Positions 38,891 through 51,408 of a stretch of 64,000 nt of DNA are shown piece after piece; the first letter of the stretch is position 1, and each line of letters begins with the position of its first letter. The notes beneath the pieces were generated by a model that did not search any database, was not told the origin of the DNA, and saw nothing but the letters and a program-made list of their open reading frames with translations. Source of the stretch: Zoroaster sp. YZ-2022 (lineage: Eukaryota > Echinodermata > Asteroidea > Forcipulatida > Zoroasteridae); contig CM055822.1 in NCBI GenBank assembly GCA_029582265.1, forward strand, positions 37,512,590 through 37,576,589, given 5' to 3'. The position numbers were made by a program, and so were the translations under genes.

Positions 38891-41800
38891 CTGTTCATGA
38901 AAAGAAAAGGGGAAGGGATCGTCACTTTTTAAATGCAACGCTGCACATGATAAAAAAATAAGTAAATTAAAACAATGATTCTCAGGGTTGTGATTTGACA
39001 AAAGTAAAAAATCCTGATACATGTTAAGGAAATTTTTAAGGTAATTATTTAACTTACATGTACCCCGTAAATAGAAAATAATGGACACATTAGTAAAAAT
39101 GTCTTTAAATTATGCATCCGAACTTTACAGGCGTGCAATTTCATTCTTATCATACATGTAGGGACAATGCCACTTTTCCTGGGTAAAGGCCACTTCCATT
39201 AGAATATCAGAATGTCTATGCATGGGAACATTTTTAAGGGTCACCAAAACCAGGGCGATGGAGGCTATGGCCTCTGTGAAATTCCAAGCCTGATTTTACA
39301 AAAATGAAGAGATGTATAGAAACTAACCTGTGAAACGTTCAGCTCACTTCATTGTGTCATGAGAGAGCGAAAATGCAAATTAAAAAAAAAAAAAAAATAC
39401 AACGAGTGCATTTCATGTGCATAAAAGTCTGTGAAGAAGAAGCAACAAAAAAAAAAAAAAAAAAAATACACCAAAGGACTTCAATCAGTTCGCTTCGGGA
39501 ATAAAACAGTTTTTCTGGGCCCCTGTGGTGGGTTTCTTTTTCCCACACACACCGTGAATGGAAGCTTCCACAGCGGGTGGACAGCACTTCCGAGCATGTC
39601 ACCGTGCACGAATGGCTGAACAGAGCATGAATACAAATTTTCCGGAGTCTCCTGTGGCGTGTTGAGACGCTCTCCGATCCGTGGTGCAAAAAAGATTGCG
39701 TGTATACACGGCCTCCGACGCAAACTGATTAAATTTGGTACACATAAACTGACCAGCGCATTTATTATGCACATACATAGTACATGTACAGTGTACCTGT
39801 ATTTCTTAATTGTTCAACAATGAGTTTATTGAGTGTTTCTCATTCTAATTTATATACTTACCGCTGGAAAGGCCACATCACACCCATTGTTAGTATATGT
39901 ATAATATGATAGTCGTGCTGCATCTGCAGCTACTAGGCAAGCACACACAAAATGCATTATAGTCCATATAAGATTGTTGATCATCTCCTGTGTGTAAATG
40001 ACACATAACAACAAAGATAATTAATGTATTAACAATGTACAATAACGCAAATACATGTACTCTACACCTACAGTGTACATTCAGAGAAGCAGCACTCATC
40101 CACCATAGTCCAACTGGCCAGTCAACAATAAACATGGACCAATCAGATTTGAGTTGAATTATCATGTGGAATTTGTTGGCAGAAATATTCGTGTGTGTAC
40201 TGTTATGCACATACATGTATATTGTACATGCATATGTACATGTATGTACATGTATAATGTACATGTACGATAATGCTAATTTTGAAAAGCAAATCTTGAA
40301 CTTTGATAAGCTAATTGTGAATTTTGTGTAGCATTTTGCTATGCAAATGAGCTCAATGCATGGCGTACTGCAGCTATTGTTTGTACTTGGTTGAACATGA
40401 ATGTGCTGTGTCTCTACGCTGTGTGTACATGCTTGACACCTGACAATTAGGTCATCAAATCATATATTTCCAAAACCAACTGATCCTCTCAGATACATTC
40501 ATATGAGCAGGTTGAGAGTTACAGCCAGCGAAAGTGGGTGTGATACATGTACATGTACATGTACTGTACCTTTTAAATACGCACAAATGTTGCAGACACT
40601 TTCTGATCAATTTCAAAAGTTTGAACTTCAAAGTTAGTATACAAAATTTAGTGCAGTTCTGCAATAAATTCACAATTGCTTTTTGAGTACACTGTAAGTA
40701 TTGGCTTTGATAGAGCTATTTTATGCTCTTTTTATAATGTACATTTTTTGTAAGTATAAAGGGGTGTACCCACCACTTTCAATGGGCAAAACGGCCATTT
40801 ACAGGCTATTTATGAAACTATTTATAGATTTTTAATGAAGATTTCATGGTCAGGATGATGGATAGCACAATTCGAAACTGCGGTCAAATCAGATCATATG
40901 AATCAAATGTACATGTATTCTGGTGATTTCACAATTACTGCACTTAGAAGATAATTTTCCGCAGTCTAACCTGCCCATTGCCCATACATGTACAAAGTCT
41001 GCTGGAAAAATAAGAATTTTTTACATAATCATACATCAAACAAAATTGTTGTAGCAGATTCTCTGTACTCGCATGCTTAATACTAATAGAATATATTGGG
41101 ACATACATGTACATGTACTGTACAACCTGTACATTACAAACAGTATTGCGATACATACGTATGAGCAGACTAAATTATTGATGCAGATAGACCGTGCATA
41201 CCAATCTTCATTCATCTATCGGCTCCGAACGTTGTCATACAATATGTATACGTATGCATGAGGGCGCCATTTAATTAAGCAGGCTGTGTCTCCAACAGGT
41301 TGCCGTTTTGTGTTTAGGTTTTGGACGCAAATGTTAATAATTACCAGGACGAGGATTTTTAGCTGTTAAGCATTTAAACATACACTGTAAGGGCCGGTAG
41401 AAAATCCCCATCTTACTCAATGATACATGTATACATAAGTGCAGCAAGGTGTACCACAATAGGAAAAGGTATAAGATCTTAGGTAATTGGAAGGTGGGTG
41501 AGAAGTATGATGTAGCAGTGAGCATTTCCAGTTTGATGTACTTTATTAAATCATTCAAGCAACATTACTGCAGTGATATACATGTGTACATTGTACTGTT
41601 TACGTACATGTACATATAAATTTGTACATAAAGTACATGTACATGGTTCGGAAAAAAAATGGTGTTGCAAAATACAAGAACTTGTATGTGAGTGCATTTT
41701 CAGGTCTAAAGGGCTACGATAGTTCACGGAGCCGATAGGTGCCCCCAGGATGAGTAATACATTGTACTTACAGTTAAGAGCCAGTTGATGGTCACCCTCT

Positions 41801-41930
41801 TGTCCAGCGAGTGAGTAAAGAGTATGAAGAAGACTACTGTCAAGATCCAGCAGCAGATGCTTACAAAGAGTGGGAATAGATACCCAGAACATGCTGCTAA
41901 CAACAGGATACAGTACAACAACCCTACCAC
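38681..41930 (-). CDS. MARVEL-domain four-helix membrane protein (MAL/plasmolipin/CMTM-like), 3' three exons
   Basis: Three - strand exons, 41930-41772, 39987-39862 and 38890-38681, are all phase 0 with AG/GT borders. They join to about 164 codons plus a stop. The order is helix 1 (VVGLLYCILLLAACSGY), helix 2 (SICCWILTVVFFILF), a polar loop ending NWLLT, helix 3 (MINNLIWTIMHFVCACLVAA), a short loop with YTYTNNGC, then helix 4 (VLGFALMVLYGLSTFFNF). A Gly/Thr-rich cytosolic tail ends NYKLVI. This is the layout of MARVEL proteins, which act in membrane apposition and vesicle trafficking at the apical membrane or in myelin. The W-x-L-T segment just before helix 3 and the YG-x-S-x-F-F of helix 4 resemble plasmolipin. 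The N-terminal exon(s) upstream of 41930 were not found, so subfamily and start are open. Confidence 0.85.
39485..39728. mobile_element. TTAA MITE, CCAGTTCGCGTCGG family, reverse copy
   Basis: The left flank TCAA stands for TTAA, and the right TTAA is at 39729-39732. Ends TCAGTTCGCTTCGGG and GGCCTCCGACGCAAACTGA. Lies just outside the helix-3 exon of the MARVEL gene. Confidence 0.82.
39862..39987 (-). CDS. MARVEL-domain protein, exon with helix 3
   Basis: 42 codons from the acceptor acacacag to the donor GTAAGT on the - strand: EMINNLIWTIMHFVCACLVA, then ADAARLSYYTYTNNGCDVAF and PA. The helix with an AADA end is typical of helix 3 in MAL/plasmolipin/CMTM proteins. Confidence 0.85.
39988..41771. 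other. Intron of the MARVEL gene
   Basis: TACATGTACATG clusters (40190-40265, 40544-40565, 41100-41120, 41600-41645). No further exon of the gene recognised. Confidence 0.6.
41772..41930 (-). CDS. MARVEL-domain protein, exon with helices 1-2
   Basis: 53 codons from the acceptor ttttggacag to the donor GTAAGT, read on the - strand. It has two hydrophobic helices separated by a short extracellular turn around GYLFPLFV, then the loop SLDKRVTINWLLT. Phase 0 on both sides. Confidence 0.85.
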
Positions 41931-42093
41931 CTGTCCAAAAAAAATGTTTTTTTAAATAATAAATACACTACCGGTTTAAAAAGCCACTGTACAAACTACA
42001 TGTATTTGGTGTTGGCAAAACTGCTTCTACAGAATATCATTTAATGATGTGTTGTTAACAAGAAAATAAATGAACATACATGTAAACCCTTTA

Positions 42094-42424
42094 AAACCTT
42101 CCCAAATCCTCCAAAGTCCTCTTTGTGTGAGGTTACATGCTACATACTCTTTGCTAAAGTGAAGGATTTTGGAGGATTGAGGTTATTAGGCATACATGCC
42201 ATGGTACATCCATGTTTGTTGTAGTGATTGCAAGGTCAGTGTTTGAGTCAGTGGACACTGATTATTGCTCCATGCATGCAGGGAGGGTCCCTGACCATGT
42301 GCATGTATGTATCACAGGTTAGAAACACATGTGTGCATACATGTCATAAATATGATTGCTTTACTAACTGAAGGATTTTGGAGAATTCAGGTTATGTGTA
42401 AGCAAATGGGCCTAGGGAGTAGGG
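42094..42424. mobile_element. TTAA MITE, CCCTAAC family
   Basis: The left end is worn (TTAAAACCTTCCCAAATCC). The right end is GGGAGTAGGG with TTAA 42425-42428. The body is the same as at 3541-4025. Confidence 0.68.
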
Positions 42425-42682
42425 TTAAGATCTGTTAATCAGCAACAGACCAATCCATTAAGCCCCACCTATGTACATGTACATGTACCATAGTTACTCC
42501 CTAGCAATGGCACACATGGGTACAACACGCGAGCCTCACTCCTCAATCGTCCAGCCACCAATGAGAGCCAAACACACATCCCGTACATCAAGTGCAACAT
42601 GGCAAGCTTGTTTACGTTTATCATCAATGCGCTTTTGTAACCACGGCTGTGATTGACCAATATGTAATGGGAAGGGTCTTAA

Positions 42683-42971
42683 CACTCCTACTACTACAAG
42701 GGTCAAAATCAGTCAAAATGTTGAAATACTTTCCAAGGTATATATAGTGCACTTAAAAGTCAAACACTGTCAAACCTCACGTGTAGTAAGCACATTTACA
42801 GGTCAAAATGAGTTTACTGTTTTTGACTGGTAAAAGCATTGTCTGGTATTGTTCAGGGTGGTCAAAAATGCCCCTGTGTGCACATTTGGGTCAACAGTCA
42901 AAAATAGGCAAATGACTGGTTTTGACCTCTACAGCAACTTTCCACTAAAGTGCATCAATATAGTGGGAGGG
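42683..42971. mobile_element. TTAA MITE, CCCTCCTA family, subfamily 2 (decayed ends)
   Basis: Left TTAA 42679-42682 with CACTCCTACTACTACAAGGG. The right end, GTGGGAGGG, is followed by TTGG instead of TTAA. The body matches 27881-28190. Confidence 0.72.
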
Positions 42972-43404
42972 TTGGATCTATTAATATTTATTCTGGCAAC
43001 GATTTCAATACGATATTGTTACACTAGTACACATTGCAAGGAAGTGTTCGATGAAAACGAACACTGGGGTTTCAGCTACATATTGATATATGCTATTATC
43101 TACATGTACTGTATGTACATGTAATAATAGTAATAATAATAGGCAATTATTGCATGTAACGTTGAATTAACGGTTGCATGTAACGTTATACGTTATAGTT
43201 GCGTCAGTTCAATGTAACGTTCAATGTAATGCGTCAGTTCAATTTCTCGCATACACCTCTTCGCCCCGTGTACAAAGTGTACGCGTTCTCGCCAAAAATC
43301 TTCATCCAAACACTTCTTCCCGTGTACAAAATTCTTGCCAAGCTAACGTTATACATGAACGTCCCAAAGATTACACTGAAATGTTCACATAAAAATTTAC
43401 AGAC
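42972..43404. other. No gene seen; (TAA)n and repeated ACGTT words
   Basis: GCATGTAACGTT and TCAATGTAACGTT repeat within 43150-43225. Function unknown. Confidence 0.4.
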
Positions 43405-43985
43405 GTATTAATGACGTCATTAGTTTTAGAAACTGAGTCACATTTCGAGCTTTCATATGGTGTATATTTTGTATTTTATGTGAACATGATGCGAAGTGAT
43501 GTTGAGTTTAGGTCGAGTTGTCACAAGACTCGCGTTACGGGTTGTGGTGTAGCTCACTGGTCCGTGTCGAGTTGTCACAAGGCTCGACGTGTTTTCATCC
43601 CCAGCGTCACATTAAACTGTGAATAAAATGATATTTATACACTGACATATAATATTGACATCATTTGTTTTAGAAACTAAGTCACATTACGGACTTTCAT
43701 ATACATGTATGTTGGATATGAAAATGCTAGGTCGAATTTTGCATACAATGTATGTAGGTCGAGTTGTCACAAGGTTCGGGCACAGTCGTGGATCCTAGTT
43801 GTTCGTGTTGAGTCGTCACAAGGGTCGAGACGTCCTACCCTCCGCAGCGTCACACTAAAATGTGAATAACATGATATTTACTGATCTTGTTATGGTGACG
43901 TACTCTGTTTTAGGCACTAATTAACATTACGGGCTTTCATATGGTGCATGTTTTGTATTAATGTAACGATGCTCAGTATGACGTC
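43405..43985. repeat. Degenerate ~260-bp tandem repeat, 2-3 units
   Basis: Recurring blocks: GACGTCATTAGTTTTAGAAACT at intervals near 43413, 43660 and 43900 (with changes), AAGTCACATTACGG...CTTTCATAT, and GGTCGAGTTGTCACAAGGCTCG. CpG is more frequent than nearby. Confidence 0.7.
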
Positions 43986-44310
43986 ATCCATCAACAACTT
44001 TCACGTGTTAAACTTATGCGGTTTTGGCAGAAACAATAAGAAAAATTATCGAACGAAAACAATAAAGTTTTGGCGACCAGGCCGAAACCCTATTAATACA
44101 CATGTGTTAGCCATCAAACCATCAATGGTGTCTTTTTTGACACCATGCTTGCTAATTGGACACCCTGAATAAATATTATATGTAATACACAGGCAACAGT
44201 ATTGTACAATGTTTTAAGTAATTTCATTTTGACGTGGATACCCTGTTTAAAAAAAACAAAATTACTAAATTGGGATGCCATACGTACATGTATGTATAAA
44301 TTCCAAATTT

Positions 44311-44470
44311 AGGCCAACATGTGCTCGCGGTGTATTATTTTCAGACACCGAGTTCATCTAAAAATATGACACCGATTCCATGCCCTGTCAAGTCTGCTGA
44401 GATTGTGACGATATTGTCCCTTTAAATTAGGCCTGGAATTTCAAAGAAGCCTCTGATGGCCCGAATTGAC
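44311..44470. repeat. Repeat shared with 46979-47140, containing the AGGGAC-family right end
   Basis: AGGCCAACATGTGCTCGCGG to CGATATTGTCCCTTTAA, then AGGCCTGGAATTTCAAAGAAG. The same order occurs at 46979, so the pair is one composite repeat, not two independent MITE pieces. Confidence 0.75.
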
Positions 44471-46978
44471 CTGGTCTTGGCCACAAATGTGGTGCCCCTT
44501 CAAAATGTTCCCAGAGATTCTGATATTTCTACTGGAAGTGCCATTTACTGAGGAATGCACAAATGACATTCCAGGCCTGCCAATTAATGTAAATTTGGAA
44601 CTTTAAATAATAATCATTGACAATCAAAGCAGTGGCAAACATGTATTGTTCTGGACAGCCAAAACGACCTTCTAAACAATTTATTTTAGCATGTATGCAC
44701 CTGACACTTTGAAGTCTTTGATATTACTGAATAGTCTATTGAACAACAATGACAATGCATTGCAAACCTACAGTGTACAGGTGTCATTGTACAAACACTG
44801 TACAGTCTAGCCTTGAACAGGGCTGTTTACTTGCCATCTTGTGGGTTGATCAGTTCCCATACTGATTTCTTGGCTCAGAAATTCAGCTATACTGTACTAT
44901 TTTGCGATGAGCAATTTATCAGCAGACCTGTGGGTACAGCCCAGTTGCGAGTTGCAACCTTGTGAACATTTGTAGTAAAGAACAGCCTTATAAGCTAAAT
45001 GTTTTCCCCACCAAAAAAATGATTATTCTGTACTACACTGTACATATGAACTTGTATTTGAACATTCTTGTTATTTTGTGGGTTGTATAATGTTGTCCAA
45101 ATCACAGACCCAGTAGCAATTACAAAGTTCAATCAATTTTATTTTACAACCTTTCATTGACATACAATGTATTGCTACACAAAGTTATGCAGTTGCGGGT
45201 AACCAATACCGTTGACCAATGAGGATACACCTTCCATTGGCCAAGTTTGAACCTTAGCTGGAAATGGAAAGAACGATCAAGGCATGTTGCCAAGCCGTAA
45301 CTGGCGACAGCTGGTCACTGGGTACTGCAGGATCTTGTAAACCATGTACACGTATAAGTGTAGTCTGTGCTCTGCTTGGAAATAAAAATTTTATCAGCAA
45401 CAGTGCGCCTTGACCAAGGATAACAGTATACTGTACACATACATGTACTGTTCTGTACTGGACTAGTCTATTTATTCCACCATAGCCCAAAATTATTTAA
45501 TTTTAAATACATTCTACATGTACATGTACAGTAGATTTATAATAACGTTTGTATTGTCTCCCCTGGGCACCAGTGTTTCACTGAAAGGTCTCTACAGGTT
45601 AAACAAAAAACAAAACATGTAAATGCCTATGTACATTGTACATGTACACTTACATACATGTACAGTGTACATAGTTGAATTAACTGTTTGGTTTGCATAA
45701 ATTTACATGTATGTACACACATGTACCTGTCTACAAGTACAATTGTCCCCGAGACATTTAAGACAAAGACTGCAGTTTGTCCACATCCGGTCACTCCCGG
45801 GAGCATTATTTCCCGGGAATGCACGGTCGTTTCACGCTCACGATCAAATCCCGGGAAATGCGCTAACTGAATCGGCCTATGATTGATGCGAAGTCCAATC
45901 TCTCGCTTCTCTTATCGGAAAAATTAAAATTGTGAGTTAACAGAATGTTAGCGAAGACACGTAATGCCACCCGCTTGGCATGGTACGCGTGAGAAAAAGG
46001 GAGGCTGGTACCTAAACCATGCGGACATTATAAATACACGTAAATAAGACGGATGCTTTTAAAACATATACACATGTACATGTATGTACATGTATGTAGC
46101 CTTGTCTGCAACAATTCTTTTATTCAAAACGATTTATTTGGTCACATTCTATAAAACTATATATCGTGTTATTTACAGATTTAGATAATTATATTTTAAG
46201 AAGGAAAGTTTCAAAGTACTGAAATACAACATTAGATAATACTGCACGAATAACTTGGTGCGCTATTTGTGACCTCGCTGACCTTTCAAGACATGTTGAT
46301 TTGGCCGGGATTGTCTTGGTTCAAAACTGTGTTTGTATGTTTTTGATACACAATCCGACGGCGCTGTACGAACGCTACAATCACGAGCCGCTACCACACA
46401 CACAAACCACTATCAAACATACATGTACATGTAGTCTTGGGAACTTTGTATTTTAATCTCCCCCTGAAAACAAGGGGAAACCACTACACATGCGTCAATT
46501 AGAAATGCTGCATGGCCAACATTTTTGTTGCGCACGTACATAAACAACAACGGACTCTCATGTTCACTTATCGACAACTTCACGGTAGTCCGTTATTTAG
46601 CAATTTAGAAATTCCTCAGACAAAAGTACATGTATTCATGCACTGTACATGTATACATGTATGTAGGGCCTGGAAGATTGACATCATTCAGCTTTATAAT
46701 TCATGTGATACATGGAGTTCTATGGTTTGATTACACACTTAACATACATGGAAATGTGAACGGTGATCACTATACACTGTACATATACATAGCTAGACAG
46801 AGATGCAATGTGCACATACAGTACATGTACTGTATCTATAGTCCAGATGCATTACATACATGTATGGTGCATAGACTGGGGCTTCTTCAGTTTTTCCCTG
46901 CATCTCTGGAACTCATTGCCTTACATGTACCCGATGAGGCGTTGAGGCGGAACCTTATCTACATCTGCTACTGTACAT
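44471..46978. other. No gene seen; upstream side of the MARVEL gene
   Basis: Expected to hold the missing 5' exon or promoter of the - strand MARVEL gene, but I could not identify it. 45740-46060 is richer in CpG and has CCCGGGA repeats (45796-45858), a possible promoter area. Confidence 0.35.
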
Positions 46979-47140
46979 GAAGGCCAACATGTGCTCGCGG
47001 TGTATTATTTTGAGACACTGAGTTCATGAATCTAAAAATATGACACCGATTTCATGCCCTGTCCAAAGTCTGCTGAGATTGTGACGCTATTCTCCTTTTA
47101 CAATAGGCCTGGAATATCAGAAGAGGCCACTGATGGCCTG
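46979..47140. repeat. Second copy of the composite repeat at 44311
   Basis: Starts AGGCCAACATGTGCTCGCGG and ends AATAGGCCTGGAATATCAGAAG. The TTAA is worn (TTTTACAA). Confidence 0.75.
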
Positions 47141-48061
47141 AATTGTCTTGCCTTAAATGAGGAGTTGAGGCATGTGCATTGAGACCCACTTTATATTTTG
47201 TTCGCTGGTGGCTTGACCACGGGCCTTCATTCAACTTTATTTTTATCTCTGTCTCAATGCGCATGCATGTTATCAAGGGACCATTGCCTACAAGCTTTGC
47301 TTCATAAATGGATCCCTCTGCAGTATCACTTTTGCTTTGTATCTATTCTTTAATTTTTTCAGTAATATCGTTTTCTTGTACTTGACTTTTCTTGATTGAT
47401 ATTGTCATTACTGTTTTGATACTGTGGAAAATAAATGAACCTATGAACCTATGAGGCGGAACCTATTTATCTCAGTCATTACATGTACACACATCTCAAG
47501 AAACACCTTTTTACACCTTGCATTCAATCAAATACGAGTATACTGTAACATGTACATGGTATGTAAAGTGACTCTTTCCTTGAGATGCTTTCTGGAAATG
47601 AGTTTTACTCTTCTCATGTAATTTTTTGGTGTCCTTTTGGCACTTCTGGGCGGGGTCTGCTTTTGTCTTGGGTTAACTAGGACCCCTGGTTGTTTTGTTG
47701 AAGGCCTCTTTATATTTTTAATGCTTTCCTTTGTATTTTTAGTCTTTGTATTTTTATTTCACTCTTAAAATTGTGTTGTACACACACATTCATCCATTAT
47801 TTTGTCAAAAGTCCCCTACTGCCCCCTTGTACATGTACATGTTTGTCTCTGGTCAGTAATTATTACTTTTTTGCCTGTCACTAAGGTAAAGGTTCCTTTT
47901 GGTCCTTTTGTAATGTGTCTGGTATTTTTTTTTCATTTTAGCCTTTTGAATTTTCCCTCATTTCAGTATGGTAATTTTTGAAAGTGTGAGGAATGTTTTA
48001 CATTTTAGCTTGTTCCCAAGTTTTAAAAGCACCTACATACACATTGTACAGCAAGGTCGTA
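47141..48061. other. T-rich stretch, possible LINE tail at 47410-47455
   Basis: AATAAATGAACCTATGAACC near 47430 resembles the short tail repeats of non-LTR elements. No RT frame near it. Confidence 0.3.
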
Positions 48062-48382
48062 GAGGACCAGATTTAAACTTATCAGTCACACAAATTGCAA
48101 AAGTTTGTTTTATTGTTGATTCTTGTTTATTAGGTAGTTATTTATGACATATCCAAAATGGGACAAGAGTTTTGACCCAGAAGTGACCTAATTTGCATAT
48201 TCAAATTAGGCGGTAATTTTCAAATTTTGAGGTCAATTATCTCTAAAACTATTCATTTTCAGGACAAAAAGTGTATTAGAAGTGAATAGAAACCTGACTT
48301 TGTGAATCTAAAAAACATATTTATATACTCAAAATGACCTCTAAACAGCTAGGTCAAGGTCAAGGTGCCAAAAATACGTAAA
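48062..48382 (+). repeat. Left terminal inverted repeat of the 3.7-kb transposon
   Basis: Outer end GAGGACCAGATTTA. The inner end is near CAAGGTGCCAAAAATACG. It pairs with 51409-51740 in reverse complement. Mismatches are mainly single bases and short indels, for example AAAAAG against AAAG in the GGACAAA... segment. Confidence 0.88.
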
Positions 48383-48947
48383 ATGTGTTTTCTCCATTGA
48401 TATGCATTATTACATGGCATATCATCATAGTTTAATTAACAATTATTGTATACTATGGTTTGAATGATTCCATCCTGTCCCGAATGAACTATATCGACGG
48501 CATTCAATATAATCAAAAACGTCGCACGCCATCTACATAAACATAGCACACAAATATTCTTTCATAATTTTACCTTTTTGGATAAACATTGTGCATTAAT
48601 AACCAAGTTCGTCCAATGGAATGTTAGTGCAAAGTCCTTCTTGACATTTTCCACACCAGTCGGTGCAAAACAACCCATTTTTCTTGCAGGAACATACATG
48701 TATCATGGTGTCACAATACTCCATACATTTACAGCGTATTATTTTTCAATATTTGCGTCTGGGGCTGGATTGTTGTCCATTTTCTTGGGTAGCAAACGTT
48801 CACACTGGGTTTTCCATCCCAGTCATCAGGTTGCAGCGCTACATTGCCGGTCCACACTTGGGTCTGCAAGTATACCCTGTATGAGTGGTACTTTTGCAGC
48901 ATCATCTGTTGGTAGTCGTTTGATGGCGACACTCTGGAGGCTCTTTG

Positions 48948-50755
48948 CTACCTTATCACCAAACAACTTTTCCTCAGACTATTTAACGTTGTGTTGCATC
49001 CACCATACACACATGTCAATGCCTTGGCCCCTGCATCTCTGATTTCGTCGTGGCTAGCTGAACTTGACATGAAACATTCGCCAATTTGCATCAGCTCGAC
49101 GGATTTCTTCAGATCTAACACACTGCCTTTGCCGATCCCATGCAGTGCAGACGTGGTATCGCATCCACATAGTGCATGAAGAAATGGCAGATACGTGCAT
49201 AAGCGGTTTCCCAAAGTTGCACATGTTGCCTGGATGTTCCACAGTGGTCTCTTGATTGCGCTTTTTTCCGACTTCATGAACAAAGAAGTACCTGGCTTAT
49301 GATGGTGGCAGAGAAGAACAAGGACGTCTGTATCCTCTGCAATAACGAACGTTGTCTTGTACTTGGCCATATTGACGGCTACCTGGACAATACGTAGATC
49401 GGCATCATCTTCTGCACGGAACGTGGTGATGTTCTGTTCCGCATCTCATCAGATAGCAAATTAATAAACGCCTGCTTGTTCGATTTGTTCTGTAGGAACA
49501 CCCTTGACCCAGGCAGCAGATCAAGGTCTATTCTGACTTTGGCTGAAGATTGACCTCGCCGTTGATGAGTTACTGTCTTGGTGGTTTCTTGCAGGTACCC
49601 ATCAAAAACTACGATAGGGTTGGCATATAGTTTTCACCATTCTGATGTATGTACTGATTATCTGACGGTATGTTTGTCCCTGTGTCCATGGCAAACGTTG
49701 AAGAAGGAGCCACCATCTAGAACATTGCACTCTGCTTCAGGAACTGGGGTCCTGGGTTACCTTCACAGCGTTTGGCAATGGCATCTGCAAGTTTGGGTTT
49801 CGTGGCAGAGTTCAGCAGGCCTTTTTTTTGTGAAAAGTGATGGTGGATACACAGACAGCTCATATTTGAAAACTTCATTCAGGTCAATATCACTGTTGTT
49901 GGCAACTATAAGAAGTCGCTGGAAAAGCAGCTGGGGATCGACAGCTACTACCTCTCCATCAGAAATCACCTTTGCTCCCCATTACTTTCACTTGATTCTT
50001 TTTCCTGAAGACATACTTTGTAACCTGTTCACCTTCCATGCTGGTAATGATAGACTTGCCTATATGTTCAGCCATGTTGACGTTGGACACACTTGATGTG
50101 ATGCCTGATGATATGTCATAGAGATAGTCACTCTTTTCAAATGGGTTATTGCTTTCAGGTACTCAAGAATGATTGCTGTATCTGCCATATCTCGCTTCAT
50201 TGTACTGACACTGATTTGGCTTGTTGCATTGTTGTAGCTACTCAGCTTCTCCATCTCTGTTTCTATCTGAGCATAATCAGGCATCGTCAGCAGCCACCTT
50301 GTCCGCTGTGCCTCATCCATCCCCCGTCCATGTGTGATTCCACCCTTGCTCTTTAGGGACCTCATCAAAACCTGCTCAATGATTAGATCAGTTGCTAAGG
50401 CACCCCAGAATTGATCACTTCGTCTGACAAACATGTTCCCATTCATAAACTCCTGGAAAACATGAGGGTGACTTTCCTCTAGATTCAGCATGCTCTGCAG
50501 GAACAAATGCACCGACTTGGTGTAACTGTTGTGCCCACTTGCTGCAAAGTAAGGAAGCATTTCTTTCAGGGACTTCAGGTATAGCATGAAGTTGCTAGTG
50601 CGTTGAGCCTTCAGGGCAGATCTCAGTATATCAAGCGTGGTCATATACTGCAGCCAAAGCTTTCCTGTTGGTGTAACTGATACCTCAAGTTTTGCTTTCT
50701 GGAAAAGATCAGCAAGTGCTTGGATGTCTGCGTCATGATCAAGTGTTCTTACTTA
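48948..50755 (-). pseudogene. Transposon gene with PIN/FEN-like nuclease domain, frameshifted
   Basis: Read on the - strand. 50755-50060 encodes a region with KLWLQYMTTLDILRSALKAQ, MLPYFAASGHNSYTKS and MRSLKSKGGITHGRGMDEAQ. 49969-49763 has DPQLLFQRLLIVANNSDIDL, then VFKYELSVYPPSLF. 49620-48948 has VVFDGYLQETTKTVTHQRR, then AEDDADLRIVQ, VIAEDTDVLVLL and CGCDTTSALHGIGKG. The acidic triplets (DDAD, EDTD, GCD) fit a metal-dependent PIN/FEN-type nuclease fold. A frame change lies near 49430 (between the NLLSDEM and AEDDAD segments), and others lie between the blocks. I recall this block order from uncharacterised transposon-borne proteins in marine invertebrates, but cannot name a registered family. 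Confidence 0.75.
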
Positions 50756-51408
50756 GAACTCACCTTTTTTTCTAAAGATCAAGAAGATACAAATTATCAT
50801 GCAGTGATCTGTAGCTTTTCAAGTATACAAAAAAGTGAAGGATGGGTCTCCATTGATTTAGTTGATCTATGATGTTAAGGGATACAAATCCTACAAAAAA
50901 TTGGGTGAGTTTTATCTGTGGAAGATTGTGCAGGAGTGGTGACCTTTGGGACAATTAGGTCAATAGGTTAGAAGGTCACACAAGAGTGAGTTAAAACAAA
51001 GAGCGCCACCACTCATCAATATGTGATTAGTGACTACATCAATATGATGCACTATAAAGAGACAATACATCTAAACTACAGTAAAAAAAAGTAGGGTTCC
51101 TCAAAAAAGCACACCTGGGATTTTTCTAGGCTGGGACTGAGACCAAATAAACTTAGCCATGTCAAGAGCTCACAGAAAAGGGTTGTTTTATAGTTCATTT
51201 CCTTTCAAATTTCACATTAATATTTGATCACTACAAGGGTCCTTACTAAGACTTAAAAAGGTGACTGTACTTACCATGGTAGTAATTTCTCCACACACAG
51301 CATGCATGCTCGACGTTCCGTAGAGCGTCAAAAGCGGCGAACTTCTGATAAACTCCATTGAGACATGCTGTTTACACGTGCAGATACTAAACCGCGCTTT
51401 TTTGTCTT

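Noticed and set aside
42469..42660. First exon of the MARVEL gene (frame with NKLAMLHLMYGMCVWLSLV)
   Set aside because: A possible donor (AGGA|GTGAGG) gives phase 1, while the next exon needs phase 0, and the sequence does not resemble a MARVEL N-terminus.
45688..45824. First exon of the MARVEL gene (frame MLPGVTGCGQTAVFVLNV)
   Set aside because: The donor after GACAG leaves phase 2, incompatible with the 41930 exon, and there is no similarity to known N-termini.
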